Position numbers and translations under genes: made by a program. The notes beneath the pieces were generated by a model. The model saw nothing but the letters and a program-made list of their open reading frames with translations, ran no database searches and had not been told where the DNA came from. This document shows, in pieces, positions 1 to 8,973 of a stretch of DNA of 64,000 nt. Every line of letters starts with the position of its first letter. The stretch's first letter is position 1. This DNA comes from JAZKHT01 sp040385245 (GTDB taxonomy: Bacteria; Pseudomonadota; Alphaproteobacteria; Rhodobacterales; Rhodobacteraceae): the NCBI GenBank assembly GCA_040385245.1, contig JAZKHT010000002.1:1-64000 (forward strand). The letters are read 5' to 3'.

Positions 1-228
1 TTGCGGAGCCTGAATCATGCCGCAAGGGCAAGTTCAATGGGTCCTGACCCTAGGCTTCTCCAATGGATTGCTTTGCCTGACGCTTAAACCTGAATCCGGG
101 GTTGGGTGGGTTGCCGGACCAACGGCAGAATTTGGCCAGTTCCAGTGCGATCCGAAACCGTGACTGGCTGGAATCAGTGCGGTGCGCTTTGCTTTCCCGT
201 GCATGCGACGATCCGGGTGGAGGCTGCC

Positions 229-447
229 ATGTCCTGTTTGATCCGCGAAGAGGCTGTTTCGGTTCTGACGCTGGCCGGACGCGGCCAACGCGAAGAGATG
301 GTGACCCCGATTGCGGCCTGTTTTCTGGAAGGCGGGGAGGCAAGGTACATTCTGCGGGGCGCGCATCCGTGGAGCGGGCGAAAATTGACGCGCGACGAGT
401 TGGTTACTGCCCGGTGCCACCTGGAAAACAATCCGTGTTCGGGGTGA
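229..447 (+). CDS. Small hypothetical protein, 72 aa
   Basis: I do not recognise this protein. The ATG is preceded by GGTGGAGGCTGCC, a fair ribosome site at suitable spacing, which favours this start over an upstream in-frame alternative at 106. The product is short and mixed in composition, with three cysteines and no membrane segment or signal peptide. It ends about 80 bases before the ArsR-type regulator and reads in the same direction, so the two may be related, but nothing in the sequence proves it. The first 228 bases of the window hold no gene I can support. Confidence 0.4.
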   Translation: MSCLIREEAVSVLTLAGRGQREEMVTPIAACFLEGGEARYILRGAHPWSGRKLTRDELVTARCHLENNPCSG

Positions 448-469
448 CCGCGCGGCACTGGCGGCGTAA

Positions 470-537
470 ACTTAGCCATCTGACAAACTTTTGCTTGCGA
501 CGAAGCGGCGAAGGGTATACTTAGCGGTATGGCTAAG
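470..537 (+). promoter_or_regulatory. Promoter and candidate ArsR operator, possibly leaderless start
   Basis: ACTTAGC occurs twice (470-476 and 519-525). CTTAGCCAT at 471-479 is the exact reverse complement of ATGGCTAAG at 529-537, which covers the start codon of the regulator. TATACT at 516-521 looks like a -10 box with TTGCTT at 491-496 upstream (19-base spacing). A -10 box only 7 bases before the ATG would place transcription start at or next to the start codon, giving a leaderless mRNA. No well-spaced ribosome site is seen. Autorepression through these repeats is inference. Confidence 0.4.
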
Positions 538-870
538 CATGACCCGGACCTGTCGCTGCTCTTTCACGCCCTGGCGGACCCGACCCGGCGGTCGATCTTG
601 TCCCGTCTGGCCAAAGGGTCAGCGCCGGTGACAGAGTTGGCAAACCCGACCGGTCTGCGCCTGCCAACCGTGATGCGGCACCTTTCGGTGCTGGCGGAGG
701 CGGGATTGATCGCCACGTCAAAGGACGGGCGCGTGCGAACCTGCGCCATCCGGCCCGAGGCGCTGGTCCCGATGCAGACATGGCTTGAAGATCAGCGGGC
801 CGTCTGGGAAGCCCGGCTGGACCGGCTGGACGAGTATGTAATGACCTTGATGCAGGAGCGCGAGAGATGA
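529..870 (+). CDS. ArsR-family winged-helix transcriptional regulator
   Basis: A 113-residue protein of the usual ArsR/SmtB length. It opens with LFHALADPTRRSIL (residues 11-24), the typical first helix of this family. The recognition helix is about residues 44-57 (LRLPTVMRHLSVLA) and the wing about 61-74. No CxC metal-binding motif is present, which fits the non-metal subgroup that regulates AHSA1/SRPBCC genes. Its TGA overlaps the ATG of the next gene (ATGA), so the three genes 529-2212 are almost certainly one operon. The repeats around its own start suggest autoregulation. The inducer is unknown. Confidence 0.9.
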   Translation: MAKHDPDLSLLFHALADPTRRSILSRLAKGSAPVTELANPTGLRLPTVMRHLSVLAEAGLIATSKDGRVRTCAIRPEALVPMQTWLEDQRAVWEARLDRLDEYVMTLMQERER

Positions 871-1343
871 CACCGGACTTGGACGCGGAAACCGACCTGA
901 GCTTTACCCGCACACTGGCCGTGCCCCGGCAACTGGTCTGGGAATGCTGGACCGATGCAAAGCACATCCCCCACTTTTTCATTCCCACGCCGAACAAGGT
1001 GACCGCTGTGGATATCGATCTGCGGGTCGGCGGGCGGTTCAACACCACATTCGATGTGGACGGAAACGTGATGGACAATCGCGGGGTCTATCTGGAGGTG
1101 GTTCCCGGCGAAAAGCTGGTTTTCACCGACGCCTACACCGAAGGTTGGAAACCGGCGCCCGAACCATTCATGACCGCGATCCTGCTTTTGTCGGACGCGC
1201 CCCGTGCCGGCACGACCTATACGGCCATCGCCCGCCATCGCAATCCCGACACCTGCAAAATGCACAAGGACATGGGCTTTTTCGACGGCTGGGGCACCGT
1301 GGTGACGCAGCTTGAAGCCTATGCCAAGGGTTTGATGAAATGA
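867..1343 (+). CDS. SRPBCC / AHSA1 (Aha1 C-terminal-like) domain protein
   Basis: A 158-residue single-domain protein. It begins with the standard START-like pattern: TRTLAVPRQLVWECWTDAKHIPHFF, then VDIDLRVGGRF, then GVYLEVVPGEKLVFTDAY, and ends in a long helix (GWGTVVTQLEAYAKGL). Such proteins are cytosolic ligand-binding helix-grip folds, very often co-transcribed with an ArsR regulator, but their ligands are generally unknown. The start codon overlaps the regulator stop by four bases, and its own stop overlaps the next ATG in the same way, so translation of all three genes is probably coupled. Confidence 0.88.
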   Translation: MTPDLDAETDLSFTRTLAVPRQLVWECWTDAKHIPHFFIPTPNKVTAVDIDLRVGGRFNTTFDVDGNVMDNRGVYLEVVPGEKLVFTDAYTEGWKPAPEPFMTAILLLSDAPRAGTTYTAIARHRNPDTCKMHKDMGFFDGWGTVVTQLEAYAKGLMK

Positions 1344-2212
1344 CCGGCCGTTTCGCAACGCTGTCGTTTGAACGTCAGGTGGACGCCCCAGTTGCCACCT
1401 TGTGGCAGGCGTGGACGGCACCGGCCGCCCGTGCCGTCTGGTCCGCACCCGCACCATCTGTCACTGTGGAATTTCTTGAGGCTGACCCAACGGTTGGCGG
1501 GCGCGAGGTATCGCTGTGCAAGGTCGATGGTCAGCCCGACATCCGCTGCGAAGGCGGCTGGCTTGAGATGGAGCCCGCGCGTCGCAGCGTCAACTACGAG
1601 GTGATCTCGTCCCAAGGAGTGACGCAGTCCTCGGCGCTGGTAACGGCGGATTTCTCGGCCACGGCGAACGGCAGTCGGTTGGTCGTGACGGTGCAGTTAT
1701 CTTCTTTGGCCGCGGATATGGAGGCGGGCTATCAGCAGGGATTTGGCGCGGGGCTGGACAATCTGGCCGACGTGGCCGCACGGACGATGGTGCTGCAACG
1801 GGTGATCAAGGCGCCGCGACAGGCGGTCTGGGGGGCGTGGCTGAACCCTGAAACCCTGCCCAAATGGTGGGGGCCGGACGGGTTTTCCTGCCGGACAAGC
1901 CGGATTGATCTGCGGACGGGCGGTGAATGGCTGTTTGACATGATAGGGCCGGACGGAACGGTCTTTCCGAACCACCACCTGTATGGCGAAGTTCGCGAAG
2001 ACCGGATCGGGTATTCCCTTTTGTGGGGCGAAAACGGCCCGAAACATGCCGACGCCTGGGCGGCGTTCGAAGATGTAGGTGGGACGACCAAGGTGACCCT
2101 TGGGATGGTGTTCACGACGGCGGCAGAGTTCCAAAATGCCAAGGGTTTTGGTGCACAGGAGTTGGGCTTGCAGACACTTGGCAAACTGGCGCGGTTCGTC
2201 GGGGCCGAGTGA
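1340..2212 (+). CDS. Tandem SRPBCC / AHSA1 domain protein
   Basis: A 290-residue protein made of two START-like halves. The first (about 1-140) begins LSFERQVDAPVATLWQAWTA and is diverged. The second (about 150-288) is canonical: RVIKAPRQAVWGAWLNPETLPKWWGP, then IDLRTGGEW, then GMVF and a final helix. The doubling suggests a fusion of two AHSA1 genes like its upstream neighbour. It is the last gene of the ArsR operon; about 105 bases without a clear feature follow before the oxoprolinase gene. The ligand is unknown. Confidence 0.87.
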   Translation: MTGRFATLSFERQVDAPVATLWQAWTAPAARAVWSAPAPSVTVEFLEADPTVGGREVSLCKVDGQPDIRCEGGWLEMEPARRSVNYEVISSQGVTQSSALVTADFSATANGSRLVVTVQLSSLAADMEAGYQQGFGAGLDNLADVAARTMVLQRVIKAPRQAVWGAWLNPETLPKWWGPDGFSCRTSRIDLRTGGEWLFDMIGPDGTVFPNHHLYGEVREDRIGYSLLWGENGPKHADAWAAFEDVGGTTKVTLGMVFTTAAEFQNAKGFGAQELGLQTLGKLARFVGAE

Positions 2213-2318
2213 CCGTGTGGACAGTAGTTGGGGCGCGGCTGTTCCTTGACGCCTGTCGCGCACCGTTGACTCCGCCCGGCGTATGTCGGACCCAAGGGCA
2301 AAGCTTCGGGGGATCGGC

Positions 2319-5300
2319 ATGGCATCGTGGGAGTTCTGGATCGACCGGGGCGGCACCTTTACGGATGTTGTCGCGCGCCGACCTGATGGCACGCTGGAAA
2401 CGCGCAAGCTGTTGTCGGAAAACCCCGAACGCTATGCGGATGCTGCTGTGCAGGGGATCCGGGATTGCATGGGGCTTTCGGCGGCGGATGCCCTGCCAGA
2501 TGGTGCCATTGCAGCCGTAAAGATGGGGACCACCGTCGCGACCAATGCCTTGTTGGAGCGTAAGGGCGAACGAGTCCTGCTGCTGATCACCGCAGGGTTC
2601 GGGGATATCCTGCGCATCGGAACGCAGGCCCGGCCTGCGCTGTTCGATCTGCACATCCGGCGGCCCGACCTGCTGTATGAACGCGTGGCCGAGGTGGCTG
2701 GCCGTCTGGATGCAGAAGGGGCCGAGGTGGCCGCGCTGGATGAAACGGCCGTGCGCGCCGCGCTGCGCGCCGCGGCGGATCACGGCATCCACAGTGTCGC
2801 TGTCGCCTTTCTGCACGGCTATCTGAACCCGGCGCACGAACTGCGGGCAGGGGAGATCGCGCTGGACGAAGGGTTCACCCAAATCTCGCTGTCGCATCAG
2901 GTCAGCCGTCTGGCCAAGCTGGTTGCGCGTGGCGATACCACGGTTGTGGATGCCTATCTGTCCCCCATCCTGCGCCGTTATGTGACGCAGGTCGAAGGGG
3001 CGCTCGACATGGGGCGGGCCTGCGGTCGGCTGCTGTTCATGCAGTCGAACGGCGGGTTGACCGAGGCCGCACGCTTTCAGGGCAAGGATGCAATCCTGTC
3101 TGGCCCTGCGGGTGGGATCGTGGGGATGGTGCGAACGGGGCAGGCGGCGGGGTTTGACCGACTGATCGGGTTCGACATGGGCGGCACCTCGACCGATGTC
3201 AGCCATTTTGCCGGTGTCTATGAGCGTAGCTTCGAGACCGAGGTGGCGGGTGTGCGGATGCGCGCACCGATGATGGATATCCACACCGTCGCCGCGGGCG
3301 GCGGGTCGATCTGCACCTTTCGGGACGGACGGTTTCAGGTGGGCCCGGACAGCGCCGGTGCCAATCCCGGCCCTGCCGCCTATCGGCGCGGTGGCCCGCT
3401 GACGGTAACCGATTGCAACGTGATGCTGGGGCGTCTGTCGCCTGCACATTTTCCCGCCGTCTTTGGCGCGGGCGGCGATCAACCGCTGGATGCCGAAGTG
3501 GTGCGCCACAGGTTCGCGGCCATGGCGCAGGAAGTGGCCGCCGCGACCGGCGCGCAACCTGACCGGCCCGAAGTGGTGGCGACCGGTTTCTTGCGCATTG
3601 CCATCGACAACATGGCGAATGCGATCAAGAAAATCTCGGTCCAGCGCGGCCATGATGTGACCGGGTACACGCTGCAATGCTTTGGCGGTGCTGGGGGGCA
3701 GCACGCCTGTGGGGTCGCCGATGCCTTGGGGATGCGGCGGGTGTTTCTGCACCCGTTTGCCGGGGTGCTGTCGGCATTTGGCATGGGACTGGCCGACATC
3801 CGCGCGCTGCGGGAACGCCAGTTCGACGCGCCGCTGTCGGCCTTGGACCGGGCCGCTGCCCAAATCGCCGCAATGACGGACGAGGTTCGCACCGATCTGG
3901 CGGCCCAAGGCGTCAGGGATGCCCGGTGCGAGGCGCGGGTCCATCTGCGCTATGAAGGGTCGCATCAAGGGCTGGAGGTGCCGTTCGGTCCCCCTGCCGC
4001 CATGACCCGCGATTTCGAGGCGCTGCATCAGGCGCGGTTCGGCTTCATCTCGCCGGAAAGGGCGCTGCTGTTCGAGATGCTGGCTGTCGAGGCGATCGGC
4101 GGCGGATCGGACCTGCCCGACACGCCGCTGACGCCCGGTGATGCCGCGGCTGTCGTTCAGGTTTCGGTGTGGATGGCCGATCAGTGGCAACAGGTCCCGC
4201 TCTATGACCGGGCGCTGCTGGGTGCCGGTGCCGCGTTGACCGGCCCCGCGATCATCCGCGAGGCGACAGGAACGGTGGTGATAGAGCCGGGATGGGCGGC
4301 ACGGGTGGACGGGCAGGGCAACCTGATCCTTGACCGGGTGGCAGCAATCGCCCGCCCGCCTGCCGCGGGCACCGAAGTGGACCCTGTGTTGCTGGAGGTG
4401 TTCAACAACCTGTTCATGTCCGTGGCCGACCAGATGGGGGCGACGTTGGCCAACACGGCGTGGTCGGTCAACATCAAGGAACGGCTGGATTTTTCCTGCG
4501 CGATCTTTGATGCGGCGGGCGATCTGGTGGCCAATGCGCCGCATGTGCCGGTGCATCTTGGCTCAATGTCCCATGCGGTGAAAACGGTAATGGCAGCGAC
4601 CGCAGGCACGGCCCGGCCAGGCGACGCGTGGATGTTGAACAGCCCCTACAATGGCGGCACGCACCTGCCCGATGTGACCGTGATCACGCCGGTTTTTGTG
4701 GGGGGCACGCCCGCCTTTTGGCTGGGGTCGCGCGGGCATCATGCCGATATCGGGGGCCGAACACCCGGATCATCCCCGCCCGACAGCCGCCATATCGACG
4801 AAGAAGGCGTACTGATCGACGTCTTTTCGCTGGTTCAGGCAGGCCAAATGCGCGAGGCGGAAACCCGCGCTTTGCTGATGTCGGGCCGTTATCCCTGCCG
4901 CGCGGTTGATCAGAATATGGCCGACCTCAAGGCGCAGATTGCCGCGAACGAAACCGGCAGGCGCGGTCTTGTGAAGGTGACCCAGGATTATGGGGCGGAT
5001 GTGGTGACGGCGTATATGTCCCACGTCCAGCGCAACGCGGAAGAAAGCGTGCGTCAGGTGATCGACCGGCTGGCGGACGGCAGTTTCACCTATCCCATGG
5101 ACATCGGCACGCAGATTGCCGTCTCGGTCAGGGTGGACAGGGCGGCGCGGTCGGCGGTGATCGACTTCACCGGAACATCGCCGCAGCATTCGGGCAATTA
5201 CAACGCCCCCTTGGCGATAGCCCGGGCCGTGGTGCTGTACGTGTTCCGAACACTGGTGGGCAAGAACATCCCGCTGAACGAAGGGTGCCTGCGCCCCTTG

Positions 5301-5900
5301 CAGATCATCGTGCCCGAAGGTTCGATGCTGAACCCCCGCGCCCCCGCCGCCGTGATCGCGGGCAACACCGAGGTGTCGCAGGCCGCCTGCAACGCCCTGT
5401 ACGGCGCGTTGGGGGTCATGGCCGGATCGCAAGGCACGATGAACAACTTTGTCTGGGGAAATGCGCGGTTCCAGAACTATGAAACCATCGCCGGCGGTAC
5501 CGGCGCGGGTCCGGGCTTTGTGGGCTGCGATGCGGTGCAAAGCCATATGACCAACACCCGGATGACCGACCCCGAGATTTTGGAGAAACGGTTTCCTGTG
5601 CGGCTGGATTGCTTTGGTATCCGACAGGGATCAGGTGGGGCGGGGCAGTGGACCGGCGGCAACGGTGCGCTGCGCCGGATGCGGTTTCTTGAACCCGTTA
5701 CGGTGACAACGCTTTGTTCCAGCCGCAAGATTGCACCCTTTGGCGGGGCAGGTGGTCTGCCGGGGGCCGTGGGCATCAACCGGGTGATCTGGCCGGACGG
5801 TCGCATCGAAACCTTGCAAGGCAACGACGAACGTGACCTGCCCGCCGGTGCCGTGTTCGAAATGCTGACACCCGGTGGCGGCGGGTGGGGCACGCCATGA
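2319..5900 (+). CDS. 5-oxoprolinase (ATP-hydrolysing), HyuA-HyuB fusion
   Basis: The enzyme opens 5-oxo-L-proline to L-glutamate with ATP hydrolysis, the salvage step of the gamma-glutamyl cycle. At 1193 residues it matches the length of eukaryote-like fused oxoprolinases. The N-terminal HyuA half carries the ATPase-type motif DRGGTFTDV (residues 9-17) and a second glycine-rich loop GFDMGGTSTDVS (about 284-295). The HyuB half starts near residue 687 (LLEVFNNLFMSVADQMG, then RLDFSCAIFD). I chose the ATG at 2319 because it has a GGGGGA ribosome site and puts WEFWIDRGGT at the N terminus; an ATG-like start at 2283 would add 12 unrelated residues. A separate N-methylhydantoinase role is possible but less likely for a fused form. 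Confidence 0.88.
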   Translation: MASWEFWIDRGGTFTDVVARRPDGTLETRKLLSENPERYADAAVQGIRDCMGLSAADALPDGAIAAVKMGTTVATNALLERKGERVLLLITAGFGDILRIGTQARPALFDLHIRRPDLLYERVAEVAGRLDAEGAEVAALDETAVRAALRAAADHGIHSVAVAFLHGYLNPAHELRAGEIALDEGFTQISLSHQVSRLAKLVARGDTTVVDAYLSPILRRYVTQVEGALDMGRACGRLLFMQSNGGLTEAARFQGKDAILSGPAGGIVGMVRTGQAAGFDRLIGFDMGGTSTDVSHFAGVYERSFETEVAGVRMRAPMMDIHTVAAGGGSICTFRDGRFQVGPDSAGANPGPAAYRRGGPLTVTDCNVMLGRLSPAHFPAVFGAGGDQPLDAEVVRHRFAAMAQEVAAATGAQPDRPEVVATGFLRIAIDNMANAIKKISVQRGHDVTGYTLQCFGGAGGQHACGVADALGMRRVFLHPFAGVLSAFGMGLADIRALRERQFDAPLSALDRAAAQIAAMTDEVRTDLAAQGVRDARCEARVHLRYEGSHQGLEVPFGPPAAMTRDFEALHQARFGFISPERALLFEMLAVEAIGGGSDLPDTPLTPGDAAAVVQVSVWMADQWQQVPLYDRALLGAGAALTGPAIIREATGTVVIEPGWAARVDGQGNLILDRVAAIARPPAAGTEVDPVLLEVFNNLFMSVADQMGATLANTAWSVNIKERLDFSCAIFDAAGDLVANAPHVPVHLGSMSHAVKTVMAATAGTARPGDAWMLNSPYNGGTHLPDVTVITPVFVGGTPAFWLGSRGHHADIGGRTPGSSPPDSRHIDEEGVLIDVFSLVQAGQMREAETRALLMSGRYPCRAVDQNMADLKAQIAANETGRRGLVKVTQDYGADVVTAYMSHVQRNAEESVRQVIDRLADGSFTYPMDIGTQIAVSVRVDRAARSAVIDFTGTSPQHSGNYNAPLAIARAVVLYVFRTLVGKNIPLNEGCLRPLQIIVPEGSMLNPRAPAAVIAGNTEVSQAACNALYGALGVMAGSQGTMNNFVWGNARFQNYETIAGGTGAGPGFVGCDAVQSHMTNTRMTDPEILEKRFPVRLDCFGIRQGSGGAGQWTGGNGALRRMRFLEPVTVTTLCSSRKIAPFGGAGGLPGAVGINRVIWPDGRIETLQGNDERDLPAGAVFEMLTPGGGGWGTP

Positions 5901-5905
5901 CGGCC

Positions 5906-7522
5906 CTAGAACGCTTCGATTTTGACCTCGTCCGTGATTGGCAGATAGCAAAAACCGTTTGGTCCCAGCGTCAGCAGGTCATTCACCAAGGCGGCTGATT
6001 GGATCGGTCCAACCTCTTCGCCCGCACCGCTGACGCGCAAGGTCACAGGGTCGGCCGACAGGTTGAAGATGCACAGCAGTGCTGCATCATCGGTTGCGCG
6101 GACAAAGGCCAACAGCGGTTCGGGCAGATCAAGAAAGAACGTCTTGCCTAGCCGAAGTGCAGCGGTCTGGCTGCGAAAAGCCAGTGCCACGCGGTAGAAT
6201 TCCAGCACGGAACCCGTTACACCGTCCTGCGCGGCCGCATTGCGCGCCAGTTGCGGCGGCTTTACCGGTAACCACGGCGTTCCTGTCGTGAACCCGCCAT
6301 TGGCTGACCCATCCCAGACCATCGGCGTGCGGCATCCGTCGCGCCCCTTGTAATCGGGCCAGAAACGAAACCCCGGCGGATCGGTCAGTTCGTGGTATTC
6401 GATGTCTGTTTCGATCTGTCCCAATTCTTCGCCCTGATACAGGCAGATCGACCCTTCGAATGCCAAAAGCAGTCCCGCCGCCTGCTTTGCCACGCGATCC
6501 GGTTCGCCGAACGCGGCCCAGCGGGTCACATGGCGGACCACGTCATGGTTCGAAAAGGCCCAGCAGGGCCAGCCATCCGGGGCACCTTTGAAGAACCCTT
6601 CGATCTTGCTGCGAAAATGGGCTGCAGTGAATTCCGGCCCCAGCATGTCGAATGAATAGGCCATATGCAGGCGCTGACCGCTGGTATAGTCGGCCATGAT
6701 CTGAACGGCGCGGTGCGGGGCATCGCCCACCTCTCCGACCATGGCGCGGCCGTCGTATTCGTCCAGCACCGCGCGCATCCGTTCCAGCCAGGCGATGTTT
6801 TCAGGCCGGGTCTTTGAATATTCGTGGTCCTGCATGTCATAGGGATTGACGGCCGGTTGGTTTTCAGACCGCTTCAGCGGCCCGTTCGACCGCAATTTCC
6901 GGTCGTGGAAATAATAGTTCACCGTGTCCAGACGGAACCCGTCCACGCCCCGGTCCAGCCAGAACCGCAGCACCGACAACAGCCAATCCTGCACATCTGG
7001 ATTGTGAAAGTTGAAGTCGGGCTGACTGGGCAGAAAGTTGTGCAGGTAATACTGGCGACGGCGCGTGTCCCACTCCCACGCGGAGCCGCCAAAGACTGAA
7101 ACCCAGTTATTCGGCGGCGTCCCGTCGGGCTGCGGGTCGGCCCAGACGTACCAATCCGCGCGCGGATTGGTCTTGTCGGCCCGGCTTTCGCGGAAAAACG
7201 GGTGGTGGTCCGACGAATGGCTTAGCACCTGATCAATGATGACCTTCAGGCCGAGGTCATGCGCGCGCGCAACCATCGCATCGAAATCGTCCAGCGTGCC
7301 AAACAGCGGATCAATGTCCGTGTAGTCCGACACGTCATAACCCATATCAGCCATGGGCGAGGTAAAGATCGGCGACAGCCAGACCGCATCCACACCCAAA
7401 CGCGCGACATAGGGCAGGCGGCGGGTGATCCCCTTGATGTCGCCGATGCCATCGCCGGTGTCATCCTGAAACGACCGCGGATAGATCTGATAGGTTACCG
7501 AGCCACGCCACCAGTCTGTCAT
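5906..7522 (-). CDS. GH13-family alpha-glucosidase
   Basis: A 538-residue cytosolic glycoside hydrolase of the oligo-1,6-glucosidase / alpha-glucosidase type. It starts WWRGSVTYQIYPRSFQD with the calcium-type loop DTGDGIGDIKGI (21-32). Catalytic residues are visible: Asp199 nucleophile in GFRLDTVN, Glu264 acid/base in VGEVGD, and Asp327 in FSNHD. Region I reads DQVLSHSS (97-104), with Ser in place of the common Asn. I chose the ATG at 7522 because GGGAG lies six bases upstream; further upstream codons would add a low-complexity tail. It is convergent with the oxoprolinase gene (5-base gap) and divergent from the MFS gene. Hydrolysis of maltose, isomaltose or sucrose cannot be told apart by eye. 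Confidence 0.9.
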   Translation of the reverse strand: MTDWWRGSVTYQIYPRSFQDDTGDGIGDIKGITRRLPYVARLGVDAVWLSPIFTSPMADMGYDVSDYTDIDPLFGTLDDFDAMVARAHDLGLKVIIDQVLSHSSDHHPFFRESRADKTNPRADWYVWADPQPDGTPPNNWVSVFGGSAWEWDTRRRQYYLHNFLPSQPDFNFHNPDVQDWLLSVLRFWLDRGVDGFRLDTVNYYFHDRKLRSNGPLKRSENQPAVNPYDMQDHEYSKTRPENIAWLERMRAVLDEYDGRAMVGEVGDAPHRAVQIMADYTSGQRLHMAYSFDMLGPEFTAAHFRSKIEGFFKGAPDGWPCWAFSNHDVVRHVTRWAAFGEPDRVAKQAAGLLLAFEGSICLYQGEELGQIETDIEYHELTDPPGFRFWPDYKGRDGCRTPMVWDGSANGGFTTGTPWLPVKPPQLARNAAAQDGVTGSVLEFYRVALAFRSQTAALRLGKTFFLDLPEPLLAFVRATDDAALLCIFNLSADPVTLRVSGAGEEVGPIQSAALVNDLLTLGPNGFCYLPITDEVKIEAF

Positions 7523-7648
7523 CGCCATCTCCCGCTGCCTTGCCGTTCTAGCGGGGCCCCCAGCCGCTGCCAACGGGGCAGACATGTCATCTGCCCGGCG
7601 GCATCAGCGGCACCATGGACTGCATCAAATCTGCATCACCCGCACATG

Positions 7649-7663
7649 TTGTGTGCAGCACAA
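7649..7663 (+). promoter_or_regulatory. Candidate operator, inverted repeat TTGTG-N5-CACAA
   Basis: TTGTGTGCAGCACAA is a perfect pair of 5-base arms around a 5-base centre. It sits in the 203-base divergent gap between the alpha-glucosidase and the first MFS gene, about 62 bases before the MFS start. A TTGACC follows at 7672. The arrangement fits a binding site for a dimeric repressor controlling one or both genes; no regulator gene is adjacent. This is inference from symmetry and position only. Confidence 0.3.
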
Positions 7664-7725
7664 TAATTCGGTTGACCCTGACTGGACGACAGACCAACTT
7701 CCGGCCGCAACCAGTGGGTGCCCGC

Positions 7726-8973
7726 ATGACCAACGCCAAGATCTTCACCCCCGTTCTGATCGCGGGTTGCGTGATCCTAATGCTCAGCTTTGCAATCAGG
7801 GCCAGCTTCGGTGTCTTTCAGATTCCCATCGCGACTGAATTCGGTTGGGTCCGCGCCGACTTTTCCATGGCGATTGCCATTCAAAACCTGGCGTGGGGCT
7901 TTGGTCAGCCGATCTTTGGCGCTTTGGCCGAGCGGTTCGGCGACAGGCGGGCTATCATCGCCGGAGCAATCCTGTATGCGGCGGGTCTGGTACTGTCGTC
8001 GTTTGCGGTCACGCCGGGCCAGCATTGGTTTCTTGAAATCCTTGTCGGCTTTGGCATCGCGGGCACCGGGTTTGGGGTGATCCTTGCCGTCGTGGGGCGG
8101 GCGGCGAGTGCGGAAAACCGCAGTCTGGCCCTTGGCATCGCCACGGCGGCGGGATCGGCAGGGCAGGTCATCGGCGCGCCGTTCGCGGAATGGATGCTGC
8201 GCCTGATGCCGTGGCAGTCGGTGTTTCTGATCTTTGCCTGCGTGATCATCGCGGCCCTTCTGGCGCTGCCATTCATGCGCGCGCCCGTCACCGCCACCAA
8301 AGCCGAGCTTGAGGAATCGCTGGGGACCGTTTTGTTGCGCGCGTTCAAGGATCCGTCCTTTACCCTGATCTTCGTGGGGTTCTTTTCCTGCGGTTATCAG
8401 TTGGCCTTTATCACCGCCCACTTCCCCGCCTTTGTGACCGAGATGTGTGGCGCGATTGATCCGACCGGCACGCTTGCCAGTCTGGGAATATCGACCACCT
8501 CGGCGCTGGGGGCGGTTTCCATATCCCTGATCGGGATGGCCAATATCGTGGGCACCATCACCGCAGGCTGGCTGGGCAAGCGGTACACCAAGAAATATCT
8601 GCTGGCGGCGATCTATACCGGCCGCACGGTGATTTCAGCGCTGTTCATCCTGATGCCGATGACGCCCACGACGGTCCTGCTGTTTTCCGTTTCCATGGGG
8701 TCGCTGTGGCTGGCGACTGTGCCGCTGACTAGTGGTCTTGTCGCCCATATCTACGGGCTTCGCTACATGGGCACGCTGTATGGTCTGGTGTTTTTCAGCC
8801 ACCAGTTGGGCAGTTTCATGGGTGTGTGGCTGGGCGGGAAAATGTATGATCTGACAGGGGATTACACCTTGGTCTGGTGGATCGGCGTGGGGGTTGGGGC
8901 GTTCTCGGCCATTGTCCACCTTCCGGTGAAAGAGCGCCCCTTGTTGGTTGCACCGATCGCGGCAGCAGCATGA
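7726..8973 (+). CDS. MFS transporter, OFA / monocarboxylate-like
   Basis: A 415-residue inner-membrane protein with about twelve hydrophobic segments. The first loop reads FGVFQIPIATEFGWVRADFSMAIAIQNLAWGFGQPIFGALAERFGDRR, which carries the GALAERFGDRR version of MFS motif A. The layout resembles oxalate/formate-antiporter-like and monocarboxylate MFS proteins, hence the tentative subfamily. The ATG at 7726 was preferred over an upstream start at 7615 because the extra 37 residues are not membrane-like. Its TGA overlaps the ATG of the next MFS gene, so the two carriers are co-translated. The substrate is unknown. Confidence 0.82.
   Translation: MTNAKIFTPVLIAGCVILMLSFAIRASFGVFQIPIATEFGWVRADFSMAIAIQNLAWGFGQPIFGALAERFGDRRAIIAGAILYAAGLVLSSFAVTPGQHWFLEILVGFGIAGTGFGVILAVVGRAASAENRSLALGIATAAGSAGQVIGAPFAEWMLRLMPWQSVFLIFACVIIAALLALPFMRAPVTATKAELEESLGTVLLRAFKDPSFTLIFVGFFSCGYQLAFITAHFPAFVTEMCGAIDPTGTLASLGISTTSALGAVSISLIGMANIVGTITAGWLGKRYTKKYLLAAIYTGRTVISALFILMPMTPTTVLLFSVSMGSLWLATVPLTSGLVAHIYGLRYMGTLYGLVFFSHQLGSFMGVWLGGKMYDLTGDYTLVWWIGVGVGAFSAIVHLPVKERPLLVAPIAAAA

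Noticed and set aside
1..228. Possible gene end or mobile-element border at the left edge
   Set aside because: GGGTCCTGACCC is only weakly symmetric, no transposase remains are present and no frame is convincing.
2112..4556. Minus-strand open frame of 814 codons opposite the oxoprolinase gene
   Set aside because: Rich in His, Arg, Gln and Pro without any domain; it mirrors the codon bias of the real gene on the plus strand.
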